Below are positions 55,333 to 64,000 of a stretch of DNA of 64,000 bases, piece by piece; position 1 is the first letter of the stretch, and every line of letters begins with the position of its first letter. The notes beneath the pieces are model-generated. The model saw only the letters and a program-made list of their open reading frames with translations. It did no database searches and was not told where the DNA came from. A program made the translations under genes and the position numbers. Source of the stretch: Sphingomonas sp. IC-56 (GTDB taxonomy: Bacteria > Pseudomonadota > Alphaproteobacteria > Sphingomonadales > Sphingomonadaceae); the NCBI RefSeq assembly GCF_021043375.1, contig NZ_JAJNDV010000006.1, positions 221,516 to 285,515 of the forward strand, in the 5' to 3' direction.

Positions 55333-57648
55333 TCATCGCATTCTGCCGTTGAAGGACACGCCGATGATCCGGGGATCGTTGAACACGGCGGCCATGTAGT
55401 TCTCCAGCACGCCCTTCAGGTTCTTTTCGTTGGTGATATTGCGCGCGAACGCCGCGATCTCCCAATTGCCGTTACCACCTGCATAGCCGATCTTTAGGCC
55501 GCCTTCGAAGTTGCCCTTCGCGTTGAACTCCTCGGTGTCGTACAACACGAAGTTCGTGAAGCCCTGGATGTTCCAGTCGGTCGCGATGAAGAACTTTCCG
55601 TCGTTTTGCACGGGCAGGTCATACCGCGCGGCCACGTTGAAGTTGTACTCCGGCGCATTCGGCAGGCGATTGCCATCGATGCGGGCGAAGGCGCCACGGC
55701 CCGGGATGTTCACGATCGGATCGGTGACGGTGCACACCACCGCGCCGCCGAGTACGCACACCTGCGCCAGTGCGGCATCGTCCTTGATCTCGGTGTGCAG
55801 CCAGCTGCCGCCGAGCGAAAGGGCGAAGCTATCGATCGGTCGCAAGTCCAGCTCCGCCTCGACGCCATAAGCCTCGGCCTTGTCGGCGTTGAGCAGCACA
55901 CCGTTGCCGTTCACGTCATTGGCGTTCAGCTGGATGTTGTCGACCGTGTAGTAGAAGCCGTTCAGGTTGAAGCGCATCCGGTTATCGAGCGCCGAACCCT
56001 TGATGCCGGCTTCCCACGACAGGCTCGTTTCGGAATCCGCGGTGGTGAAGTCCGAGTTGAACACTGCCGAGCGGCCCTGGATCGTCGGGCCGCGGAAGCC
56101 GCTCGCCACGCGGGCATAAACGCTCACATCGGGGTTCAGCTTGTACAGCGCGCTGACATCCCAGCTGTCCCGCGTGTCGTCGAGCTCGACGTCCCGGCGG
56201 CCTGTATAGGTCACCTGGCCGGTGCCGCTGTCCGCCGTCTTGAGCAGACGCGTGCGCTTGGTGTCGTTGGTGATCCGCGCGCCGCCGGTCAGGGTGAAGC
56301 TGTCGGTCAGCGCGTAGCTGACCTGGCCGGAGCCCGCCCAGCTGGTGTTGGTGTTGCGCAGCCGCACCCAGTTGTTGGGGTTGTTGCTGTTCGCGTTGGT
56401 CGGGCTGAACGGCGTGGTGAGGAAGAAGCGGCGCTGGTAGAAATCGGTGATGTCGCGGCTGTCGAAATAATAGCCGCCGAACTGCCAATTGAAGCGGCCG
56501 GTGCCGGGGCTGGCCAGACGCAGTTCCTGGCTGAACTGGTCGAGGTCACGGATGTTGCCCTGCGACTCGCCGTAATAGGCTGGGCCGGCGAACAGCGTCG
56601 CGGCGCCGCCATCGGTGTCACCGCGGCTATAGCCCTTGGTCGTTTCCCACGCCGAGATCGAAGTCAGCACGACGCCGCCAAAATCATAGCTGATACGACC
56701 CGACGCGCCGTAGGTGTCATATGCCTGCGGGTTGTTCATCGCCTCGTCCAGCGCGACACGGTCGCGCGGTTCGTTCTCGACGCTGTTCGATCCGCGGACC
56801 AGCGCGCCGCGATGGAAGATGGTGGAGGTGCCCTCATACCAGCGGCCATGCCCCGACAGGTCCACCGTCAGCCGGTCGCTGGGGGTGAGGCGCAGCTGAA
56901 GGCGCAGGTTGCGGTCATCAAAGCCGCCCATGACGTTGTAGCCGCCGCGAGTGCCGTCAAAGGACGGGCCGGTATAGCTGTTGTCCACCCAGCCATCCCG
57001 GTGCTGGTAGAGGCCCGAGACGCGGAAGGACAGCAGATCGCTGACGATCGGCCCGCCAAAGCCCGCATCGATGTTGCTGCTGGCATAGGTGCCGACCGAC
57101 GCCGACGCCCGGCCCTCGAACGTGTCGCTCGGGCGGATCGTGTCGAACTTGATGATGCCGGCGGTGGTGTTGCGCCCGAACAACGAGCCTTGCGGACCGC
57201 GCAGCACTTCCACGCGGTCAAGATCGTAGACCGGGTTGGATTTAAGGACGACATGCTCAAGCACGACGTCGTCCTGGATGATGGAGACGGGCTGAGAAGC
57301 GCCGAGGTAGAAGTCGATGTTGCCCAGACCGCGGATGTAGAAGCGCGGGAAGATGCGGCCGGTGGTGGTTTCAGCATACAAGCCAGACACTCGGCCAGCG
57401 AGCGCGAGCGTGTCATCACCCGCGGCCTGGAAGTCGCGCAACTGCTGGCCACGCACGACTGCCACAGAGACTGGTACATCCACCAATCGCTCTTCGCGGC
57501 GTTGCGCAGTGACGACGATGTCGCTGGCTTGAGTCTCCTCGGCGCTTCCGGCCGCGCCGGTGTCCTGAGCATGGGCATTCTCGGCGCTGAGGGCAACAGC
57601 AAGCGCTGCACCGGACAGCAGCGCCCGGCGAACCAACATCAATTTCAT
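55333..57648 (-). CDS. TonB-dependent receptor (island-borne)
   Basis: 771 aa from ATG 57648 (MKLMLVRRALLSGAALAVAL), preferred over ATG 57660 because GGGGAA lies just upstream. Signal peptide, TonB-box-like SDIVVTAQRREERLVDVPVS, plug with FPRFYIRGLGNIDF and LDRVEVLRGPQGSLFGRNTT, and a barrel with the final strand near GVSFNGRMR. No STN domain and no local sigma/anti-sigma pair, so it is a plain importer. Divergent from the APH gene. Same broad plug class as the receptor at 10323. Substrate not readable. Confidence 0.93.
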   Translation of the reverse strand: MKLMLVRRALLSGAALAVALSAENAHAQDTGAAGSAEETQASDIVVTAQRREERLVDVPVSVAVVRGQQLRDFQAAGDDTLALAGRVSGLYAETTTGRIFPRFYIRGLGNIDFYLGASQPVSIIQDDVVLEHVVLKSNPVYDLDRVEVLRGPQGSLFGRNTTAGIIKFDTIRPSDTFEGRASASVGTYASSNIDAGFGGPIVSDLLSFRVSGLYQHRDGWVDNSYTGPSFDGTRGGYNVMGGFDDRNLRLQLRLTPSDRLTVDLSGHGRWYEGTSTIFHRGALVRGSNSVENEPRDRVALDEAMNNPQAYDTYGASGRISYDFGGVVLTSISAWETTKGYSRGDTDGGAATLFAGPAYYGESQGNIRDLDQFSQELRLASPGTGRFNWQFGGYYFDSRDITDFYQRRFFLTTPFSPTNANSNNPNNWVRLRNTNTSWAGSGQVSYALTDSFTLTGGARITNDTKRTRLLKTADSGTGQVTYTGRRDVELDDTRDSWDVSALYKLNPDVSVYARVASGFRGPTIQGRSAVFNSDFTTADSETSLSWEAGIKGSALDNRMRFNLNGFYYTVDNIQLNANDVNGNGVLLNADKAEAYGVEAELDLRPIDSFALSLGGSWLHTEIKDDAALAQVCVLGGAVVCTVTDPIVNIPGRGAFARIDGNRLPNAPEYNFNVAARYDLPVQNDGKFFIATDWNIQGFTNFVLYDTEEFNAKGNFEGGLKIGYAGGNGNWEIAAFARNITNEKNLKGVLENYMAAVFNDPRIIGVSFNGRMR

Positions 57649-58039
57649 TGCATTCCCCATTTTTGCACGATCAAGGTGACGTTGCAGCGCCCGCTTCCTG
57701 AACCGAAAGGCTATGGCGCGACACCTTGAGCCGCTTCTTGTGTACGGCCGGGGCGCTAGGCCCGGAATGTTATGGCAATGTGACTATGACTGCGGTCGCG
57801 AGCAGATGGGGAAGGACGTTTGCCAAGCGATGGGGCGCGCTCTTGATGTCGGTCAACGAGAGAGCGAAATTGCAGCAAAACGAAATTGCGTTTCAGTCGA
57901 ACAGGAGTGTAGGCCCGGCAATCGGGCGCGGCATGGACAATCCGCGAGTGAAGAGATTTCGCCCGCTACCGCTTTAATAGCGGCCCTACCATCAGCCCTT
58001 TTTGACCGTCATAACCGGTCGTTGAAAGGTAGGCGTGTG
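57649..58039. other. Divergent promoter region, receptor / APH
   Basis: 391 bp between the divergent receptor and phosphotransferase genes. An open frame runs from 57713 into the APH gene in frame, but its translation is not APH-like. No inverted repeat or leader peptide of the translational-attenuation type was recognised. Confidence 0.4.
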
Positions 58040-58852
58040 ATGGATACGGATCGGGAAGAAGCATGTGCAGCCATTCCAACGCCGGCGAGCATGTCCTTGC
58101 CCCTGATCGGGTATGAATGGGCTCGGGATAACATCGGAGAGTCAGGCGGGACCGTTTACCGGCTGCACGGCAAAGTCGGCGCGCCTGACCTTTTCCTGAA
58201 GCATGGCCAAGGCTCCACCGCTGGTGACATAGCGGACGAGATGGTCAGATTGCGTTGGTTGGCGAGGCATATGCCCGTCCCGGCTGTCGAAGGGTTCGTC
58301 TTCGACCAGAACGAGGCTTGGTTGTTGATGACGGCGATACCCGGACATACCGCACACCAACTCCTGGAGGCGCATCCTAATACCCGCATCGGGGTCGTCG
58401 ATGCTTTGGCGATGTTCCTGCGCCGCCTCCATGCGATCCCAATCAGCGCATGTCCTTTCACTGGCGATCACGCCTACCGGCTCGCACGGGCGCGGGAGCG
58501 CATCGAAGCGGGCCTGGTCGAGGAAGATGAGTTTGACGACAAGCACGAAGGCTGGACGGCGGAACAGGTGTGGGGAGCCATGCAGCGTCTGCTGCCGATC
58601 CCCTCCGACCCCGTTGTCACACACGGCGACTTCTCGCTCGACAACATCCTGATGCTCGATGGCGAGGTAGTCGGTTGCATCGATGCCGGAAAGGTCGGCA
58701 TCGCTGACCGCTATCAGGACCTCGCCATATTGTGGAACAACCTCGGGGAGTTCGGCGTATCGCTGCAAGACCGGTTCCTCGAGCAGTACGGCATCGCCGT
58801 TGCGGACGACCGCAAGCTCCAGTTCCACTTGCTGCTGGACGAGATGTTCTGA
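58040..58852 (+). CDS. Aminoglycoside 3'-phosphotransferase, APH(3') family
   Basis: 270 aa, the normal APH(3') length. Motifs: IGESGGTVYRLHGKVGAPDL with FLKHG (ATP-binding Lys), DEMVRLRWLARHMPVPAVEG, the catalytic loop VTHGDFSLDNIL (His195, Asp197), and the metal/activation segment GCIDAGKVGIADRYQDLAIL (D-x-G). The C-terminus reads YGIAVADDRKLQFHLLLDEMF, as in APH(3') enzymes. ATG at 58040 is preceded by AAAGGTAGG. All catalytic residues are present, so the product is predicted to phosphorylate kanamycin/neomycin-type aminoglycosides at the 3'-OH. The allele cannot be named without a search. Confidence 0.92.
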   Translation: MDTDREEACAAIPTPASMSLPLIGYEWARDNIGESGGTVYRLHGKVGAPDLFLKHGQGSTAGDIADEMVRLRWLARHMPVPAVEGFVFDQNEAWLLMTAIPGHTAHQLLEAHPNTRIGVVDALAMFLRRLHAIPISACPFTGDHAYRLARARERIEAGLVEEDEFDDKHEGWTAEQVWGAMQRLLPIPSDPVVTHGDFSLDNILMLDGEVVGCIDAGKVGIADRYQDLAILWNNLGEFGVSLQDRFLEQYGIAVADDRKLQFHLLLDEMF

Positions 58853-59057
58853 AGCACGGGAGCATTCTCAACCAATCATCCTTGTCGGGGAAGGCGGCTA
58901 CCCCCGTCTACTCGCCGAAAGCCGCCTGTTCGCTTCCGCCCCAATCCCCGTCATTCGTGATGCTGCGTGACCCGAAACCCGCCACTCGTTCAGACAAACC
59001 AGCCATCGTTGCAACGCCTCCTTTTGGGCGACCAACAGATCGTGGAAGGTGGCGGTA

Positions 59058-59330
59058 ATGACTACCCAAGCTCAATCGACCAGCCTTGGAGCACGGTTGG
59101 CGCTCTTAGCCATCTTCATGATTACGGTTTTTCCGATTACCCTTTTAGGTGTCGGGCTCTCAGGTGGTAAGCTCTTGTCGATAAGCTTAATCGTCCGCGA
59201 CCTATTTACACTTGATGCAAGGCTTTTTCTGAGACTTTTCGCCTGGATGGCGTTGCTCACCCCACTGATCTGGAGCGCCCTTTTGTTTCGCCGCTGGCGC
59301 TCTCGCCGTGAGAACCGTGCCGTCCGCTAA
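59058..59330 (+). CDS. Small membrane protein, unknown
   Basis: 90 aa with two predicted helices (LGARLALLAIFMITVFPITL and FAWMALLTPLIWSALLF) and a basic tail (RRWRSRRENRAVR), so both ends are probably inside. ATG at 59058 has GGAAGG eight bases upstream. No family recognised. Isolated gene in the island. Confidence 0.6.
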   Translation: MTTQAQSTSLGARLALLAIFMITVFPITLLGVGLSGGKLLSISLIVRDLFTLDARLFLRLFAWMALLTPLIWSALLFRRWRSRRENRAVR

Positions 59331-59375
59331 GGCACCATTGTTGGCCGTTCGGCCGCGGTAGCTCCGATCCCGTTT

Positions 59376-59849
59376 GTGGACGACCAGCTTATCTGTGATG
59401 TTCGCCGAATGTGTACCCAGTCAGAAAGCTTGCTGCCTCAAGATGTCCGCGCGCGTGGCACGCTACGCGGAAACGAATGGGCATGGCCGCCTGCCGATAT
59501 ACCCTTGGTTGTCGAAGCAGCTCGGTTGGCAAAGCTTGTCAGCATTGGAGGTCAGCTTCAGTTTCGCTTTCCAAACGGAGGCACATGTGAACTTTACTGG
59601 ATTGAGGTCGACACGCTGAAGGTCATTCCACCGGACCTCCCGTGGGAAGAACAGGTCGAGCGAACAGCCGTTACCGCCCTGTCCCAATTCGAGGACCTTC
59701 AACGGCGGTTCGATTTCCTAACCGAGGGCCAGTCTGCTTTCGACCGGTACTTAGACGAATTCGCTGCGAGCGGAGGTGATCCTCGCGACGCGATGTGCTT
59801 CGTCTGGTATGTAGAAGCAAATTCAGCGGGTGAACCAGCGGTGGTTTGA
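59376..59849 (+). CDS. Hypothetical soluble protein (157 aa)
   Basis: Acidic, Trp-containing, no signal or membrane segment. Distinctive stretches are GTLRGNEWAWPPADIPLVVE, VSIGGQLQFRFPNGGTCELY and WIEVDTLKVIPPDLPWEEQV. GTG at 59376 or ATG at 59409 could be the start; neither has a good ribosome site. Codon use is normal for a coding frame. Function unknown. Confidence 0.6.
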   Translation: MDDQLICDVRRMCTQSESLLPQDVRARGTLRGNEWAWPPADIPLVVEAARLAKLVSIGGQLQFRFPNGGTCELYWIEVDTLKVIPPDLPWEEQVERTAVTALSQFEDLQRRFDFLTEGQSAFDRYLDEFAASGGDPRDAMCFVWYVEANSAGEPAVV

Positions 59850-60004
59850 CGTCTGCTTTCCGCCTCTGTCGCCTCAAAGCGGACTGACCACAAATCACCC
59901 AACTTCCGCCTATGCCAAGCGCCAGTCAGTTGCCGACAGTCAGTGAAGCCTTCATACCTCATTGGAGATGACCTTCGGCAGTTCAGGACGGCTTCGGGGA
60001 GCAT

Positions 60005-60391
60005 ATGATGACCGCGCTGACGCTGATGGTGATCCTTGCAACGCAGAGTTCGCCTGCCACCCAACTGCCGCGGGCAGCGACCCGCGCCCTTGTCGCGTAT
60101 TCTAGCTGCCTCCTTGATCCGCTCGCCAAGGAGACAGGAGAAAGTCTGCCTCAGGAGCGAACTGAGCGAGAGCAAATTGTGGCCGCAATTCTGAAACGGT
60201 GCGCTGGCCTGAGGTCGACAACGCGGAAGGAAGCACGCCGAGCGGCATCCACGTTGGGAGCTAGGGCTGAGGTGGACCGAGTACTAATTGCGGCTGAGAG
60301 CCAGCTACGCTTCCTTGTCGTTGATCGGGAGAAGGCTATCGCAGCGGATGAAGCGTTCTGTCGGTCTCGGGGGGAAGAACCAGGATGCTAA
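60005..60391 (+). CDS. Hypothetical exported protein (128 aa)
   Basis: Two adjacent ATGs at 60005/60008 follow GGGGAG. The hydrophobic N-terminus (ALTLMVILATQSSPA) looks like a short signal peptide, and the rest is charged and mostly helical with four Cys (SSCLLD, KRCAGL, FCRSRG and the C-terminal Cys). I do not recognise the family. It stands alone between repeat-bearing gaps. Confidence 0.55.
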   Translation: MMTALTLMVILATQSSPATQLPRAATRALVAYSSCLLDPLAKETGESLPQERTEREQIVAAILKRCAGLRSTTRKEARRAASTLGARAEVDRVLIAAESQLRFLVVDREKAIAADEAFCRSRGEEPGC

Positions 60392-60421
60392 GGCGGCGTT
60401 CCCGTCCACTCTTGAACAGAT

Positions 60422-60543
60422 GTCCGCTTACGCCAGTCTTCTCCCGAAACCGGACAGGCAACTATCCACCCACTCTCAGACGTTCCTGATCGGCAAATCA
60501 GACCCTGAAAGCATCCTGTCCGCTTCCGCCCCAGTTGCAGACG
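60422..60543. repeat. Island intergenic repeat, copy A
   Basis: A 122-bp unit matching 62824-62945 in length and order of conserved blocks: GTCCGCTTACGCC, GGACAG, CCACCCA-TCTCAG, CCTGATCGGCAAA, CGCCTCAGTTGC-like end and GACG. Located between a hypothetical gene and the BCCT gene. More degenerate relatives occur elsewhere in the island. Confidence 0.75.
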
Positions 60544-60732
60544 CTCAGGACCGGATCCCGGCTTGTCTAAAGCGGACGCGCGTTCAGGCAACCAGGCGCG
60601 GGCAAAACTGGGCCGGATGCGGACTGACGGCTGCCATAGCGGAAGCGCTTGGGTCAGCAAGGGGTGGCAACCGACGACGTTTCGCCACGTTCGGTTTTTG
60701 AGAAAAAACCTTGGCTGCTAAAAGGAGGTGAG

Positions 60733-62721
<1,989 letters not shown>

Positions 62722-62823
62722 GCGTGCGCCGGGCAACGAGCGGCTGCCTTCAGGATCACCTCCGCGAAGGCTGAACGACAGGATTTAGACGCATCGCTGC
62801 CGTTGTGAGCTTCATGTAAAAAC

Positions 62824-62945
62824 GTCCGCTTACGCCGTCTCGCCGCGCGAAAGCTGCCGGACAGCGAACCACCCAATCTCAGCCGTCCTGATCGGCAAAG
62901 CGGACGCCAGAAGCAGACAGGCGGCTTTCGCCTCAGTTGCGGACG
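62824..62945. repeat. Island intergenic repeat, copy B
   Basis: A 122-bp unit homologous to 60422-60543. It lies between the BCCT gene and a small membrane-protein gene. Internally GTCCGCTT near the left and AAGCGGAC in the middle form inverted words, so folded structure is possible. Confidence 0.75.
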
Positions 62946-62971
62946 TTGTTCGCTTGAACGATAGATGGCCT

Positions 62972-63175
62972 ATGAAGCGCCTGCTGAACGTCGCCTTGTG
63001 GCTCGCGCTGATTACGCCTGTCGCATTCTTCGTTTCGATGTTTGGTGACTGCAGGACGGATGTGACGCCTCAGGCCTGCGGTGCAAGCAAGAACGCGACG
63101 TTCGTGACGATTATGCTCATCGCTCTCACGGTGCTCGCACTTGCTACCGCATTTTCTTTTCGGAACCGCAGCTAG
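62972..63175 (+). CDS. Small two-helix membrane protein
   Basis: 67 aa from ATG 62972 (TTG at 62954 also possible). The first helix is LLNVALWLALITPVAFFVSM and the second ATFVTIMLIALTVLALATAF; between them is a Cys pair (GDCRTDVTPQACGASKN) that would lie in the periplasm and could be disulphide-bonded. Ends in a basic SFRNRS. No family recognised. Confidence 0.55.
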   Translation: MKRLLNVALWLALITPVAFFVSMFGDCRTDVTPQACGASKNATFVTIMLIALTVLALATAFSFRNRS

Positions 63176-63294
63176 GCGCCTGAGCAACTCGGGCGAGCGG
63201 CCGCTTCCCACCCAATCTCGGACGTTCCCGCACGATCATCGACGCCAGGACGCTGAACGTCCGCAACTGGATAGGAAGCGGACATCGGTTGTCA

Positions 63295-63612
63295 TCACAT
63301 ACGATTGTCGGGGTCACAATCTCGGAGATTGGGCGGCACGGGAAGGCCAAGGCTCCTGTCATCGAGCCACTCGACTGCCCTGCCGTCCATGCTTCGCGCA
63401 GCCAGTAGGTCTGTGTGCGCCAGCATCATCCCGAGCAGGAGTGCTTGCACTTCGTCCACGCCGCCAGCCCTCTTGGTCTTTGTGCCTTCCGGCCAGTCGA
63501 TTTGAACGCGGCAGAAGAAGCTGCCGCGCTCCTCCTCTGGCCTGTAGAAACGGCATTCCGCCTCATGCCAGTCAATTCGGAAAACACGTCGGCAAATCAT
63601 ATCGTCGATCAT
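63295..63612 (-). CDS. DUF6968-like protein (105 aa)
   Basis: The ATG at 63612 follows GAGGAGGAG. The protein reads MICRRVFRIDWHEAECRFYR, FFCRVQIDWPEGTKTKRAGG, VDEVQALLLGMMLAHTDLLA and LDDRSLGLPVPPNLRD, a pattern I associate with the DUF6968 family of small soluble proteins. No function is known. It is the last complete gene before the right-hand tRNA end, transcribed towards the BCCT side. Confidence 0.65.
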   Translation of the reverse strand: MIDDMICRRVFRIDWHEAECRFYRPEEERGSFFCRVQIDWPEGTKTKRAGGVDEVQALLLGMMLAHTDLLAARSMDGRAVEWLDDRSLGLPVPPNLRDCDPDNRM

Positions 63613-63689
63613 GTGGCTCCTCCTCGACCGTTGTTTAAGCACGCACGACAATGTCTGCTATTGGGTCGTTAGCTGCCGTTCGCACGTTC

Positions 63690-63810
63690 GCGATCCGGAA
63701 CGGCAGCTATCATGCTTCGGCTTCCTGTAAGCTGCCTGTCCGCAAACCACCCAAGAGCTGACCTCAGCCGCCGTAGCAGGGTCCAAAAGCTGACCGTCCG
63801 CTTCCAAGAC
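63690..63810. repeat. Degenerate island repeat near the right end
   Basis: Shares AAGCTGCC, GTCCGC and AACCACCCAA with copy B and ends in GTCCGCTTCC. No gene seen from 63613 to the window end apart from the terminator and tRNA part. Confidence 0.5.
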
Positions 63811-63940
63811 CCCCAGAATAGGTTGCCGATGGGTGCTTATATAGCGCAAAGCTGCCGCCACCCGCATCATACGCAGGATTACGCGCTCTCTTGCTTCGGG
63901 AGTGCTTACATCCCGTTCTGCAGCGAGAGCGCCGAACGCT

Positions 63941-63978
63941 AAAAAGCCCGCTAAGTCATGTGACTTGCGGGCTTTTTG
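63941..63978 (-). terminator. Terminator of the right-hand tRNA
   Basis: AAAAAGCCCGCTAAGTC and GACTTGCGGGCTTTTT form the same bulged hairpin as at 47634-47669, with T5, just beyond the tRNA CCA end. Confidence 0.85.
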
Positions 63979-63979
63979 T

Positions 63980-64000
63980 TGGTTGCGGGGACAGGATTTG
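63980..64000 (-). tRNA. 3' end of initiator-type tRNA-Met (partial, continues outside)
   Basis: The minus strand ends in the T-arm 3' strand, acceptor CCCCGCA, discriminator A and CCA, identical to the left fragment. The rest of the tRNA should follow to the right. Identity as tRNA-Met is taken from the longer left fragment. Confidence 0.7.

Larger units (their letters stand above)
63871..64000. repeat. Right copy of the island-flanking direct repeat
   Basis: Matches 47564-47689 over the whole length, with TGTT inserted between hairpin and tRNA. It runs out of the window, so total length is unknown. Confidence 0.9.

Overview
The window looks like chromosome of a GC-rich alphaproteobacterium, most likely a sphingomonad. 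This is an inference from four TonB-dependent receptors (one with its own FecI/FecR pair), a multi-curlin csg operon, PAS/GAF hybrid kinases and sphingomonad-style enzymes; no rRNA is present to confirm it.

Layout. (1) 1-8.0 kb: a minus-strand curli operon reading csgF, csgG, then four different curlin-repeat proteins and an unrecognised translationally coupled gene cut by the window edge. A LuxR-type regulator is divergent, in the place a CsgD-like regulator might occupy. (2) 8.4-10.1 kb: GST and tRNA hydroxylase trhO. (3) 10.2-18.9 kb: a receptor, MFS carrier, carboxylesterase, acyl-CoA ligase, TetR regulator and SDR. One 22-bp inverted-repeat operator occurs at both ends of the set, so it looks like a single TetR-controlled regulon for uptake, hydrolysis, CoA activation and oxidation of a lipophilic ester. 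(4) 19-25 kb: a GH3 glycosidase with a PA14 insert, Bcr-type efflux, a second GST and a WYL regulator. (5) 25.3-33.5 kb: FecI/FecR, an STN-bearing TonB receptor, gamma-glutamyltransferase and an AbgB-like M20 amidohydrolase, apparently a system for importing and breaking down gamma-glutamyl compounds. (6) 33.8-37.6 kb: ydbL-ynbE-ydbH, an AsmA-like inter-membrane lipid bridge. (7) 37.9-42.1 kb: a large PAS/GAF hybrid histidine kinase.

(8) 42.5-47.4 kb: a tightly packed five-gene cassette with a predicted GT-B glycosyltransferase, an IMPase-family phosphatase, a fusion of a sialyltransferase/DUF115-like domain to a NeuB-type synthase lacking its SAF domain, a hexapeptide acetyltransferase and a NeuA-type cytidylyltransferase. 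It is predicted to make, activate and attach a nonulosonic (sialic-like) acid and is the most unusual system in the window.

(9) 47.7-64.0 kb: a genomic island inserted at an initiator-type tRNA-Met gene. A 126-bp segment (terminator plus tRNA 3' end) at 47564-47689 recurs at 63871-64000, and a tyrosine integrase with one in-frame stop codon lies just inside the left end. Cargo: a frameshifted hybrid kinase, a TMEM175-like channel, a broken replication-gene remnant beside iteron-like repeats, a TonB receptor, an intact APH(3')-type aminoglycoside phosphotransferase, a BCCT betaine-type transporter, a DUF6968-like gene and small membrane or secreted proteins. Related intergenic repeats recur across the island.
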